Shown here one piece after another: positions 1-8,147 of a DNA stretch of 64,000 bases; the stretch's first letter is position 1; every line of letters starts with the position of its first letter. The translations under genes and the position numbers were made by a program. A model generated the notes under the pieces. It did no database searches. It was given only the letters and a program-made list of their open reading frames with translations, and had not been told where the DNA came from. Source of the DNA: Thermoleophilia bacterium UBA2241 (GTDB taxonomy: Bacteria; Actinomycetota; Thermoleophilia; UBA2241); assembly GCA_002347645.1 (NCBI GenBank), contig DDYF01000004.1, positions 1 to 64,000 of the forward strand. Direction: 5' to 3'.

Positions 1-17
1 ATTAACGACTCAGGACA

Positions 18-437
18 CTAGACGTCGAGGATGACGAACCCTTCCCAGCCGTCCGCACTCTCGCGTAAGGACAGCTCGTGGAGCGTCGCCGCCTTCACGC
101 CGCCGCAGACGGCGTGGCGCGCGGGGTCGAGGCGCTCGCCCGTGACGCGCGCCACGAGGTGTGTGTCGTCGAGCTCGGTCAGCTCGAAATCGGCGAACAG
201 GGCACGCGTGGTCTCGAACCGGTAGATGAGCTCGTTGACCCAAGCGGCCAGCAGAAGCTCACGGTCGTCGGCCTCGACGCGCACGTCGACGGTCTCGGTC
301 TGCTCCACGGTGAGGGGGTCGCAGATCAGCGAGAAGATCGCCTTGCCGGCCTCCTCGAAGACCCCCGACCGCGTCGGCGCCCAGAGGCGAAGCCCGACGT
401 CGGCCGTGTGGTCCACGAGTTCGTAGCCCTGCCTCAT
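18..437 (-). CDS. Archease (RtcB RNA ligase activator)
   Basis: A 139-residue protein with the archease signatures: DHTAD near residues 9-13 (metal-binding aspartate), a WVNELIYRFET segment in the middle, and a KAATLHELSL segment near the C terminus. Archease is known to help the RtcB tRNA/RNA ligase form its guanylylated intermediate and turn over. The length matches the family. RtcB itself is not in the window; it may lie beyond position 1. The ATG at 437 is only 6 nt downstream of a TACAGT box, so the message is probably leaderless and this gene is transcribed separately from the oxidoreductase behind it. Confidence 0.93.
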   Translation of the reverse strand: MRQGYELVDHTADVGLRLWAPTRSGVFEEAGKAIFSLICDPLTVEQTETVDVRVEADDRELLLAAWVNELIYRFETTRALFADFELTELDDTHLVARVTGERLDPARHAVCGGVKAATLHELSLRESADGWEGFVILDV

Positions 438-443
438 GGCGGC

Positions 444-449
444 ACTGTA
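444..449 (-). promoter_or_regulatory. -10 box of the archease gene (leaderless)
   Basis: Read on the minus strand this is TACAGT, ending 6 nt before the ATG at 437. No Shine-Dalgarno sequence lies between. This spacing puts the transcription start at or next to the start codon. Confidence 0.55.
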
Positions 450-494
450 CCCGCGCCACGCGCACTCAACCGTGCGAGCGCCCTTCGCCGCGGC

Positions 495-1925
495 TCAGAG
501 CGGGAGGATGCGGTGCATGAGGTCGGCGCGCTTCGCCGGCCGCCCGGTCTGCTGCTCCTTGCGGTCGGCGCTCGCGAACACGGCGAGCGAGGTGCGCACG
601 CCGATCCAGCGCAGAGGCTCCGGCTCCCACTTCGGCGACCGGTGGTTCACCCAGGGCAGCGCGGTGAGCGCCGTCTTCTGCCCCGTGAAGAGGTCGGCGA
701 GCGTGCGGCCGGCGAGATTGGAGGCGGCGACGCCGTCGCCGACGTACCCGCCGGCCCATGCGTAGCCGCGCGCCTTGTCGTGGCCCACCGACGGATACCA
801 GTCGCGCGGCACGCCGAGGCTGCCGCCCCAGCGGTGCGTCACCTTCGCGTCGCGCGCCGCCGGGAACAGGCGCTTCAGCGTCGCCTCGAGCATGTCGTGC
901 ACGCGCGGCACGCGCTCGTACTCGTCGCGCACCTTGGAGTGGAAGTGGTACGGCGCCCCGCGACCGCCGAGGGCGATGCGGTCGTCGTCGGTGCGCATCG
1001 TGTAGATGTAGAGGTGGCGTCCGTCGGTGAACGTCTCGCGCCCCGCCCAGCCGACCTCGTCCCAGAAGCTCGCCGGCAGCGGTTCAGTGGCGATCATCAG
1101 CGAGTAGGTGGGGATCACGTCGCGGCGCGCGCCAGGCAGCTCGGGCGTGAAGCCCTCGGTGGCCCGCACGACCACCCCGGCGCGCACGGTGCCGGCGGCC
1201 GTCTCGACGGACCGGTCGGCGATGCGCAGGACCGGCGTCTGCTCGTAGATGGTGACGCCGAGACGCTCGACCGTGGCGGCCAGCCCACGCACGACCCGCG
1301 CCGGGTCGAGGCAGGCGCAGTGGATGAGGTAGCTTGCGCCCAGGCAGCCCTCGACGCGCAGGCGCTCGGCCACCTGGGGCGCGTCCAGCCACATGACCTC
1401 GTCGGGCCCGACGCCCCACTTCTGGTAATAGGCCGGCTCCTCCTTGACGCGCTCGACCTGCTCGGGAGCCGTGGCCAGACTGAGGACGCCCCCCTTGTGG
1501 AAGCGCGCCTCGATGCCCTCGGCCGAGCAGGCGCGGCCGATCTCGTCGACCGTGTCGAACATGGCGCGCTGCATGGCGACGGCGCCCTCACGACCGTGCG
1601 TCTTGGCGATGGTCTCGAGGGGGGCGGGGAAGGCCGGCGACACCCAGCCGCCGTTGCGGCCCGAGGCGCCGAAGCCGGCGATCTCCTTCTCGAGGACGGC
1701 GATGCGCAGCGACGGGTCCGCCTTGGCGAGGTAGTAGGCCGTCCACAGCCCGGTGAAGCCCGCGCCGACGATGGCGACGTCGACGTCGCGTGAGCCGGGC
1801 AGCCCGGCGCGCGGCACCAGAGGCTCTTCGATCACGTCGAGCCACATGCTGCGGCGGCGGTAGCGCGCCTCGCCATCGCCGTCTGCGCGCATCCGGGGGA
1901 CAGCGGTCGTACGAGCGGTCGTCAT
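495..1925 (-). CDS. FAD-dependent amine oxidoreductase (DAO family, PuuB-like)
   Basis: A 476-residue flavoenzyme of the D-amino-acid oxidase superfamily. The FAD-binding motif VAIVGAGFTGLWTAYYLA starts near residue 50, followed by an ELE-type end (AVLEKE), a GASGRNGGWVS motif typical of gamma-glutamylputrescine oxidase and related enzymes, and a C-terminal GYVGDGVAASNLAGRTLADL segment that closes over FAD. The family oxidises secondary or primary amines with oxygen, giving an aldehyde or imino acid and peroxide; the substrate here cannot be read from sequence. It is the last gene of the dedA-thrB operon, its ATG overlapping the thrB stop by 4 nt, so translation is probably coupled. The first 25 residues are polar and poorly conserved in such proteins, so a later start is possible. 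Confidence 0.85.
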   Translation of the reverse strand: MTTARTTAVPRMRADGDGEARYRRRSMWLDVIEEPLVPRAGLPGSRDVDVAIVGAGFTGLWTAYYLAKADPSLRIAVLEKEIAGFGASGRNGGWVSPAFPAPLETIAKTHGREGAVAMQRAMFDTVDEIGRACSAEGIEARFHKGGVLSLATAPEQVERVKEEPAYYQKWGVGPDEVMWLDAPQVAERLRVEGCLGASYLIHCACLDPARVVRGLAATVERLGVTIYEQTPVLRIADRSVETAAGTVRAGVVVRATEGFTPELPGARRDVIPTYSLMIATEPLPASFWDEVGWAGRETFTDGRHLYIYTMRTDDDRIALGGRGAPYHFHSKVRDEYERVPRVHDMLEATLKRLFPAARDAKVTHRWGGSLGVPRDWYPSVGHDKARGYAWAGGYVGDGVAASNLAGRTLADLFTGQKTALTALPWVNHRSPKWEPEPLRWIGVRTSLAVFASADRKEQQTGRPAKRADLMHRILPL

Positions 1926-2878
1926 CGGCGGGCTCCTCCGTCGCAGTGATCTTGTCCGAGACCGACGACGGTCGCGCCGGCGGCCGACGCGGCCAGGCCG
2001 AGTGGTCGCGCAGCGACGCCCTCCGCCGCGAAGGCGTCGGCCATGGCGCGGGCTACGGCGTTCGCGTCGCTCGCCAGGCTGACGAAGGCGACCAGGCTCG
2101 GCCCCGACCCGGAGATCGCCACCGCCGCCGCCCCGGCCGTCTGTGCGGCCACCCAGGCAGCGCGGCCGCCGGGGATCAGCTTGAGCCGGTTCGCCTGATG
2201 CAGGCGGTCGTCCATCACCTGGCCGAGCAGCTCGAAGTCGCCGGTACGAAGGGCCTCGACGACGAGCGGCATCCGCCCCAGGTTGAACACCGCGTCGGTC
2301 ATAGGGACCTCGGTCGGCAGACCCGCACGCGCGGTGCGCGTCGAGAAGGGCAGCTCGGGCACGGCGAGTGCGACGTGGACCTCGGGGACGAGGATCTTCT
2401 TGGTCAGCAGGCGGTCATCCTTGCGGACGACGATGGTGAGGCCGCCGATCAGGGCCGCCGCGACGTTGTCGGGGTGGCCCTCGAGGTCGGCGGCCCACTC
2501 CAGCAGCTGATCGCGGTGGAATGGTCTACCCAGCAGCTCGTTGGCGCCCAGCAGGCCGGCAACGACGGCCGACGAGCTCGAGCCAAGACCGGAGGCGAGC
2601 GGCACGCGCACGTCGCAGTCGATGGCGAGGCCGGCCGGCGCAGCAGCGCCGGCCTCCGCGTACACGCGCAGCGCCGCCTGCGCGACGAGGTTCTCGGCAT
2701 CCCAGGGCAGCGTGTCGGCGCCCTCACCCGTGACCCTCACGACGATTTCCTCGCCGCCCGTCGCGAACCGGGCCTCGTTCCACAGGTCGAGCGCGAGGCC
2801 CAGGCAGTCGAACCCCGGCCCGAGGTTGGCCGTCGTCGCCGGCACGCGCACCATGCAGCTCCGCCGCGCTTGGCTCAT
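1922..2878 (-). CDS. thrB: Homoserine kinase
   Basis: A 318-residue GHMP-family kinase that phosphorylates L-homoserine with ATP, the step before threonine synthase. The N terminus carries VRVPATTANLGPGFDCLG, the ThrB substrate-side motif, and the ATP-binding GHMP loop reads PLASGLGSSSSA near residue 95. A C-terminal AISGSGPSLVAFV glycine-rich stretch corresponds to GHMP motif 3. The start chosen (ATG at 2878) has GGGGAG a few bases upstream; a second ATG eight codons later is also possible. It lies between dedA and the FAD oxidoreductase in one minus-strand operon. Homoserine dehydrogenase and threonine synthase are not in the window. Confidence 0.95.
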   Translation of the reverse strand: MSQARRSCMVRVPATTANLGPGFDCLGLALDLWNEARFATGGEEIVVRVTGEGADTLPWDAENLVAQAALRVYAEAGAAAPAGLAIDCDVRVPLASGLGSSSSAVVAGLLGANELLGRPFHRDQLLEWAADLEGHPDNVAAALIGGLTIVVRKDDRLLTKKILVPEVHVALAVPELPFSTRTARAGLPTEVPMTDAVFNLGRMPLVVEALRTGDFELLGQVMDDRLHQANRLKLIPGGRAAWVAAQTAGAAAVAISGSGPSLVAFVSLASDANAVARAMADAFAAEGVAARPLGLAASAAGATVVGLGQDHCDGGARR

Positions 2879-2900
2879 CGCCTCTCCCCGGTCGCCGCGC

Positions 2901-3527
2901 TCACGCTTCCTCCGTCTGCGGACCGCGCCGCCGCCGCTTCACGACGAACCAGACGACCAGGGCGACGAGCGCCGCCACGACCGCGTAGTCGGCGTAGTGC
3001 AGCCAACTGCGGATCTCCTCCCAGTTGTCGCCGAGCTTCACCCCGACCCAGGTGAGCATGATCACCCACGGGATGCACCCGAGGACGGTGTACAGCGTGA
3101 AGCGCCAGAACGGCATCCGCGCCGCGCCCGCGGGCAGCGAGATGAAGGTACGCACGATCGGGATCATGCGGCTGAAGAACACGGTGGCCGGACCCCACTT
3201 CGCGAACCAGCGTTCGGCCACGTCGAGGTGGTGGTGACGGAGCAGCACGTACTTCCCCCAGCGGTCGACGAAGGGACGACCTCCGTACAGGCCCACCCAG
3301 TAGGCGATCCACGAGCCCACCACGTTGCCGACGACCCCGGCCGCCACGGCGCCCCAGAAGCTCATGTCGCCCTCGTTCACCGCGAACCCGGCGAACGGCA
3401 TGATCGCCTCGCTGGGCACCGGGATGCAGGCGCTCTCGAGCAGCATCAGGAAGAAGACCCCGGGGAGTCCCCACGCCCCGATCACGTCGGTCGCCCACTG
3501 CACGACGATGTCGATGACGCTCTGCAT
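2901..3527 (-). CDS. DedA family membrane protein
   Basis: A membrane protein of about 208 residues with the SNARE-associated/VTT (DedA) domain: an ESACIPVPSEAIMPFAG segment near residue 32, the GS-W-YWVG-YGG stretch, and the FFSRMIPIVRTFISLPAGAARMP motif with the conserved arginines of the family. Several hydrophobic segments flank it. DedA proteins are implicated in flipping undecaprenyl phosphate or phospholipids across the membrane. An in-frame extension of 42 codons upstream is Arg/Ala-rich and unlike DedA, so the ATG at 3527 is preferred; it also sits 7 nt after a TACCCT box. First gene of the operon with thrB and the FAD oxidoreductase. Confidence 0.9.
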   Translation of the reverse strand: MQSVIDIVVQWATDVIGAWGLPGVFFLMLLESACIPVPSEAIMPFAGFAVNEGDMSFWGAVAAGVVGNVVGSWIAYWVGLYGGRPFVDRWGKYVLLRHHHLDVAERWFAKWGPATVFFSRMIPIVRTFISLPAGAARMPFWRFTLYTVLGCIPWVIMLTWVGVKLGDNWEEIRSWLHYADYAVVAALVALVVWFVVKRRRRGPQTEEA

Positions 3528-3534
3528 AGGGGCA

Positions 3535-3540
3535 AGGGTA
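3535..3540 (-). promoter_or_regulatory. -10 box of the dedA-thrB operon (leaderless)
   Basis: TACCCT on the minus strand, 7 nt before the dedA ATG at 3527, with no ribosome binding site between. Supports the internal start over the longer upstream one. Confidence 0.45.
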
Positions 3541-3657
3541 CCGCAGGCGGCGCCGAAGCGGCGAGCCGTCGCGACGGAGCCGCGGCGGACCGCCGCGCCA
3601 TGGGTCGCGACCCAGACCGCGCCCCGGGGACTGGTAGCCGCTGCCGGCGTCAAGTGG

Positions 3658-3663
3658 TAGCGT
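3658..3663 (+). promoter_or_regulatory. -10 box before the DegT aminotransferase
   Basis: TAGCGT, followed about 20 nt later by AGGAGG and then the ATG at 3697 (8 nt spacing), so unlike its neighbours this gene has a normal leader with a strong ribosome binding site. Confidence 0.35.
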
Positions 3664-3696
3664 CACCGGCCGACCCGGGACCTAGGAGGCACGCCC

Positions 3697-4794
3697 ATGG
3701 CCGTCGGCCTGATGGACATCAAGGGACAGTACGCCGAGCTCCAGGAGCGCATCGAGAGCGCGGTGCTCGATGTGTTGCGCGGCGGTCGCGTTATCCTGGG
3801 GCCGAACGTCAAGGCCTTTGAAGGTGAGGCCGCCGCTTACCTGGGCACCGCCGGGGCGGTCGGCGTCGCCAACGGGACCGACGGCCTGACGATCGCCCTG
3901 CGCGCCCTCGGGGTCGGACCGGGCGACGAGGTCGTCACCGTACCGTTCACCTTCTACGCCAGCGTCGAGGCGATCGCCCAGGCTGGAGCCAGGCCGGTCT
4001 TCGCCGATATCCGGCCGGACACCTTGAACATGGACCCGGACAAGCTCGACGCGGCGATCACGGCGCGGACAAAGGCCATCATGCCGGTCGATCTCTTCGG
4101 CCTGCCGGCCGACGTCGACGCCGTGAAGGCCGTCGCCGCCACGCGCGGCATCCCGGTGGTCGAGGACGCCTGTCAAGCGTGGGGTGCCACCTACAAGGGG
4201 CGCCACGCGGGCAGTCTCGGCGACCTCGCCGTGTTCAGCTTCTTCCCCACCAAGAACCTCGGCGGCTTCGGCGACGGCGGCCTCGTGACCGGCCACGACG
4301 GCGACCTGTTGCAGACGGTGCGCGAGCTGCGCTTTCACGGCAGCAAAGACAAGAAGGCGTTCACCTCGATCGGCTTCAACTCGCGGCTCGATGAAGTGCA
4401 AGCCGCGATCCTGCGCGTCGAGCTCGAGGTCGTCGACGCGTGGAACGCGCGCCGCGCCCAAGTCGCCACGTGGTACGACGCCCACCTGCCGCGGGAGGTC
4501 TTGCGACCCTGCGTGCCCGAGGGATCGACGCACGTGTATCACCTGTACGTCATGAGACACCCGCGACGAGACGCCATCGCCGCCGCCTGCAGGGACCGGC
4601 AGGTCGACTGCGCCGCCTACTACGTGACGCCCTGCCACCTGCAGCCCGTGTTCGCGGAGATGGGACATCTGCCCGGCGACTTCCCGGTGACCGACGCCGC
4701 GGCCGCCCAGAACCTGGCCCTGCCGATGCACCCCAATCTCACCGAGGAGCACGTCGAGGAGGTCGCTGCCGCCGTGGCAGCGGGTCTCGGCTGA
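3697..4794 (+). CDS. DegT/DnrJ/EryC1 sugar aminotransferase
   Basis: A 365-residue PLP enzyme of the sugar-aminotransferase family, which transfers an amino group, usually from glutamate, to a nucleotide-linked keto-sugar. Visible motifs: GVANGTDGLTIALRALG (cofactor phosphate binding), VVEDACQAWGA (aspartate that contacts the PLP ring nitrogen), FSFFPTKNLGGFGDGG with the Schiff-base lysine near residue 185, and FNSRLDEVQAAIL. Length is normal. A strong AGGAGG lies 8 nt before the ATG. The next gene encodes a DUF354 glycosyl/epimerase-like protein on the same strand, so the pair probably acts on a nucleotide sugar, perhaps for the glycan locus further downstream; the exact sugar is unknown. 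Confidence 0.92.
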   Translation: MAVGLMDIKGQYAELQERIESAVLDVLRGGRVILGPNVKAFEGEAAAYLGTAGAVGVANGTDGLTIALRALGVGPGDEVVTVPFTFYASVEAIAQAGARPVFADIRPDTLNMDPDKLDAAITARTKAIMPVDLFGLPADVDAVKAVAATRGIPVVEDACQAWGATYKGRHAGSLGDLAVFSFFPTKNLGGFGDGGLVTGHDGDLLQTVRELRFHGSKDKKAFTSIGFNSRLDEVQAAILRVELEVVDAWNARRAQVATWYDAHLPREVLRPCVPEGSTHVYHLYVMRHPRRDAIAAACRDRQVDCAAYYVTPCHLQPVFAEMGHLPGDFPVTDAAAAQNLALPMHPNLTEEHVEEVAAAVAAGLG

Positions 4795-4894
4795 GGCGCG
4801 CGCCACGTCGGCTACGTGGGCGTGGTCCAGCTGGACGACGCCTGCAGCCCGGCGGCGGCAGGTGCTGCGCGACCCCCCGCAGAATGAGGCCGGC

Positions 4895-6073
4895 GTGAAG
4901 GTCTGGGTCGACATCATCGACTCGTCGCACGTGCTGTTCTTCGCCCCGGTCGTGCGGCGCCTCGAGGAGCAGGGTCACGTGGTCACGGTCACGGCGCGCC
5001 GCTTCGCCAGCGCGGAGCTCACCCTGCGCCGCCTCGGGCTGATCGGTGTCCTCACCGGCCGGCACCGCGGCGGCAGCGTCGGCGCCCGCGCCGTGGGCCT
5101 GGCGAACAGGACGGCGCAGCTCCTCGCCTCGGCGGCGAGCGGCCGGTTCGACGTCGCTCTCGGCAGCCATGCGAGCGACTTCGTCCTCACGGCCTGGGCG
5201 CTCGGCGTGCCGCAGCTCACGCTGCTCGACGGCGAGCACGTGCACCGCGCCGACGCCGTCAACGCGCGCCTCGTCGACCGCATGGCCGTACCGGAGGCAG
5301 TCACCGATGACGCGCTCCTCGCTCTCGGCGGCGCGCGCGACAAGGTGTTCCGCTATCCCGGCTTCACGGAGGAGTACTACCTCCACGACGTCAGGCCAGA
5401 CCCCGGTGTGCTCGACCGGCTTGGCGTCTCCCGCGACACGGTGGTCGGCGTCGTGCGGCCGCCGCGCGACGAGCGCGACGCCGCCTTCGACGCCCGCTGG
5501 CGCGCGCAGCGCGCCCTGCCGGCCGCGACCGGCGATCGGGACGCCGCGCCGGCGGACGGATCTGGCCGCCGCGCCGCAGCCGACGGCACGCCCGGCGACG
5601 GTGCCGGCGGCGCGGCGGCCCACGAGCTCGAGGCGTTCGTGCGCGACCTCGCCGCGCGGCGGGACGTGACGCTCGTCCTGCTGCCGCGCTGCGAGGAGCA
5701 GCGACGGCGCTTCGCCACGCTGGATCTCACCGGCCTGGTCGTCCCGGACGGGCCGGTGGACGGCGTCAGCCTTATTGCCGCCGCCGACTTCGTCCTCGGC
5801 GCCGGGGGTGTCATGGACCGCGAGGCCGCGGCACTCGGCACACCGGCCTACACGCTCTCGCGGCGGCTGCCGGCGGCGGTCGACGCGGCGCTTCTCGCGG
5901 ACGGCCGGCTCCGGCGTGCCCGCAAAGCGGCCGACATCGCCCTGCACAAGAAGGACCCGCGGATGCACGCCGTCGACCGCCGCGACCCCCAGCTCTTCGT
6001 CGACGAAGCGCTCGAGCTGGCCCGGCGCAACCCCGGGCCTGCGCGCCTGAGCCGTCTGCGGCGCCCGACCTGA
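4895..6073 (+). CDS. DUF354 family protein (UDP-sugar epimerase/GT-like fold)
   Basis: About 392 residues beginning VKVWVDIIDSSHVLFFAPVVRRLEEQGHVVTVTAR, the N-terminal pattern of DUF354 proteins, which are distantly related to UDP-GlcNAc 2-epimerase and GT-B glycosyltransferases. Other family-like segments are VALGSHASDFVLTAWALGVPQLTLLDGEH, VPDGPVDGVSLIAAADFVLGAGGVMDREAAALGTPAYTL. No enzyme activity is firmly established for the family. Residues about 200-240 are an Ala/Gly/Asp-rich, low-complexity insertion that splits the two Rossmann halves. The GTG at 4895 is preferred over an upstream in-frame GTG because GAGG precedes it by 5 nt and family similarity begins there. It follows the aminotransferase by 100 bp. 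Confidence 0.75.
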   Translation: MKVWVDIIDSSHVLFFAPVVRRLEEQGHVVTVTARRFASAELTLRRLGLIGVLTGRHRGGSVGARAVGLANRTAQLLASAASGRFDVALGSHASDFVLTAWALGVPQLTLLDGEHVHRADAVNARLVDRMAVPEAVTDDALLALGGARDKVFRYPGFTEEYYLHDVRPDPGVLDRLGVSRDTVVGVVRPPRDERDAAFDARWRAQRALPAATGDRDAAPADGSGRRAAADGTPGDGAGGAAAHELEAFVRDLAARRDVTLVLLPRCEEQRRRFATLDLTGLVVPDGPVDGVSLIAAADFVLGAGGVMDREAAALGTPAYTLSRRLPAAVDAALLADGRLRRARKAADIALHKKDPRMHAVDRRDPQLFVDEALELARRNPGPARLSRLRRPT

Positions 6074-6185
6074 GCGGCTCGGCGCCGGCGGCCGCCCCAA
6101 GGGCAAGAGTCCGTCACGGCGTGCCTTCCGGCACCCGCAGTCGACTCCCCAAACGACCTGCGCCCACGTCGCGCGATGACTGCGA

Positions 6186-6191
6186 TAAGCT
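6186..6191 (+). promoter_or_regulatory. -10 box of the LysR gene (leaderless)
   Basis: TAAGCT, ending exactly 6 nt before the ATG at 6198, with no Shine-Dalgarno sequence. Confidence 0.5.
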
Positions 6192-6197
6192 TCCCGC

Positions 6198-7094
6198 ATG
6201 GACATCCGCCAGATCAGGCTCTTCTGTCGTATCGTCGACCGGCGCAGCTTCTCGCTCGCGGCGGAGGACCTGCACATCACGCAGCCGGCCGCGAGCCAGC
6301 AGGTGCAAGCCCTTGAACGCGAGCTCAAGGCCACGCTCCTGGACCGCTCGAGCCGCAAGATCGTGCCGACCGATGCCGGCCAGGTCCTCTACCGGTACGC
6401 GCGCGAGATCCTCGCGCTGCACGAACGCGCCTGCACGGAGATCCTCGACCTCGGCGAGCTCGTCGTCGGCCGGGTCGTGATGGGCGCCTCGACAGGGCCG
6501 GGCGAGCACGTCCTCCCCGGCCTCCTGACGCGGTTTCGCGGGCTCTACCCGGGCGTCCGCGTGTCGCTGCACGTCGACGACACGCAGCAGGTCATCGAGC
6601 GTGTCGTCGCCCGCGAGTTCGAGCTCGGCGCGATCGGTGCGCCGACGCACCGTCCCGACCTGACGGTCGAGCCGCTGGTCCGCGACGAGGTCGTGCTCGT
6701 CTGCTCTCCCGCGCACCCCTGGGCGCAGCGCGACGGCGTCACTCTCGCCGAGCTCGTCGCCGAGCCGCAGATCATCCAGCAGCAGGGCGCAGGCATCCGC
6801 GCGGTGGTCGAAGACCACCTCCGCGCGGCGGGCGTGCGCCCCGAGCAGCTCAACATCGCCGCCGAGATGGGCCTCATGGAGTCGGCCAAGCAGGCGGCCA
6901 TCGCCGGCGGCGGCGTCACCTTCGTCAGCCGCTGGGCCGTCGGCCCCGAACTCGAACACGGCACGCTCGTCGTCGTCCCCATCCGCGACTTCGAGATCCG
7001 CCGCGACTTCCACACCGTGCGCTCGCGCACGCGCGTGCTCTCGCGCGCCGCCGAGGCACTGCTCGCCTTCTTCCGCGAGCAGTACGGCGCGTAG
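6198..7094 (+). CDS. LysR family transcriptional regulator (CysB/CysL-like candidate)
   Basis: A 298-residue LysR-type regulator. The N-terminal winged helix-turn-helix covers residues 1-60 (IRQIRLFCRIVDRRSFSLAAEDLHITQPAASQQVQALERELKATLLDR), followed by a linker helix and a periplasmic-binding-like effector domain from about residue 90 (VVMGASTGPGEHVLPGLLTRFR). It lies immediately upstream of, and on the same strand as, an APS/PAPS reductase whose promoter carries a palindrome at 7178-7198. LysR proteins such as CysB and CysL control sulfate assimilation elsewhere, so control of the neighbouring sulfur genes is a reasonable inference. The gene appears to be transcribed as a leaderless message. 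Confidence 0.92.
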   Translation: MDIRQIRLFCRIVDRRSFSLAAEDLHITQPAASQQVQALERELKATLLDRSSRKIVPTDAGQVLYRYAREILALHERACTEILDLGELVVGRVVMGASTGPGEHVLPGLLTRFRGLYPGVRVSLHVDDTQQVIERVVAREFELGAIGAPTHRPDLTVEPLVRDEVVLVCSPAHPWAQRDGVTLAELVAEPQIIQQQGAGIRAVVEDHLRAAGVRPEQLNIAAEMGLMESAKQAAIAGGGVTFVSRWAVGPELEHGTLVVVPIRDFEIRRDFHTVRSRTRVLSRAAEALLAFFREQYGA

Positions 7095-7177
7095 CCCTCA
7101 CCCCTCACGAGGGCCACCTTCCCGCCAACGCTTGACGCACGACGCGTGAGGGAGTACCGTGCGCCAATCGTTTCGGC

Positions 7178-7199
7178 GAATAGCTTAGATAAGTATTCT
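7178..7199 (+). promoter_or_regulatory. Operator-like palindrome overlapping the cysH promoter
   Basis: Left arm GAATAGCTTA (7178-7187) and right arm TAAGTATTC (7190-7198) are reverse complements except for one missing base, around a 2-nt centre. The stretch is AT-rich in a very GC-rich region. A -10 box TATTCT (7194-7199) lies inside the right arm, so a bound protein would block or tune transcription. The adjacent LysR protein is the obvious candidate; the core ATA-N11-TAT has LysR-like spacing. Transcription would start near 7206, leaving about 38 nt before the ATG with an AGGAGG ribosome binding site. Confidence 0.55.
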
Positions 7200-7244
7200 G
7201 CATCTTCATTCCGGCGGCCCCGGACACCCCCTTCAGGAGGCGAC

Positions 7245-7961
7245 ATGCAGCACGCGACCACCCCGGACGAGATCCACGGCCTCGTCAACAACTTGAACTT
7301 CAAGCAGAAGGTCGACCGCTCGCTCGAGCTGATCGACCATTACTACCGGCAGCACGGTGACGGCCTTGTCGTCGCCAACAGCCTCGGCAAAGACTCCGTC
7401 GTCGTGTGGGACCTCGCCAAGCGTGTGAGCCCGAAGATCCGCGGCTTCGTCGTCACGACGCGCTACAAGCCGGCGGCCACGAAGCGGTTCATGAGCGAGC
7501 TCGTCGAACGCTACCCCGAGACGCGCGTGTTCCGCAACGACGTCGAGATCGAGGACGGCCTGTACAAGACCGATCCGGACAGGTGCTGCGACCTGCTCAA
7601 GGTCCAACCCGTGCGATGGGCGATCGAGGAGATGGGCGTGACCTGCTGGGTCACCGGCCTGCGCTGCACCGAGGGCCGCACGCGCACCGACTACCTCGAG
7701 GTCGAGGAGCGCGACGAAGGCCTGCTCAAGCTGAACCCGATCCTCCCCTGGCACGAGCGCGAGGTCTGGCAGTACATCGCCGTGAACCGCATCCCCGTGA
7801 ACCCGCTGTACGCCGAGGGCTTCCGTTCGCTGGGTTGCGAGCCCTGTACGCACATCACGACCGGGGCGAACGAACGCGACGGCCGCTGGATCGGCACCAG
7901 CAAGTGCGGTGGCGAATGCGGCATCCACACGCGCCCGCTGAAGGTCGAGGTCGGCGCCTGA
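7245..7961 (+). CDS. cysH: Assimilatory APS/PAPS reductase
   Basis: A 238-residue PP-loop enzyme that reduces adenylyl sulfate (or PAPS) to sulfite with thioredoxin. Key features: SLGKDS at residues 46-51 (the PP-loop, usually SGGKDS), Cys-Cys at 114-115 and CxxC at 198/201, which together are the [4Fe-4S] ligands typical of APS-reducing enzymes, and C-terminal ECGIH with the catalytic Cys225. The four iron-sulfur cysteines favour APS over PAPS as substrate. The ATG at 7245 has AGGAGG 5 nt upstream; a longer in-frame start overlaps the promoter and is rejected. It follows the LysR gene and precedes a TauE-type exporter, so sulfite is probably the product of interest here. Confidence 0.92.
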   Translation: MQHATTPDEIHGLVNNLNFKQKVDRSLELIDHYYRQHGDGLVVANSLGKDSVVVWDLAKRVSPKIRGFVVTTRYKPAATKRFMSELVERYPETRVFRNDVEIEDGLYKTDPDRCCDLLKVQPVRWAIEEMGVTCWVTGLRCTEGRTRTDYLEVEERDEGLLKLNPILPWHEREVWQYIAVNRIPVNPLYAEGFRSLGCEPCTHITTGANERDGRWIGTSKCGGECGIHTRPLKVEVGA

Positions 7962-8147
7962 CCTTGCCTGCAAGCGGAGGCACGGTGGCAAGGAGCGACC
8001 ACGAGCCTCACGCCTGAGGGCGGCGGCGGGCCGGCGGCGGGCGGCGACGCCGTCGTCGCCGTACCCGCCGGCCCGCCGCTCACCGGCTGGCGCCGCCTGC
8101 TCAGGTTCGGCCGCTGGTGGCCGGCGCTCGTCCTCTGGACGGCCGCC

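Noticed and set aside
78..1793. Long plus-strand ORF opposite archease and the FAD oxidoreductase
   Set aside because: Arg/Ala/His-rich translation without domains; it is the antisense shadow of two clear genes, a common effect of high GC.
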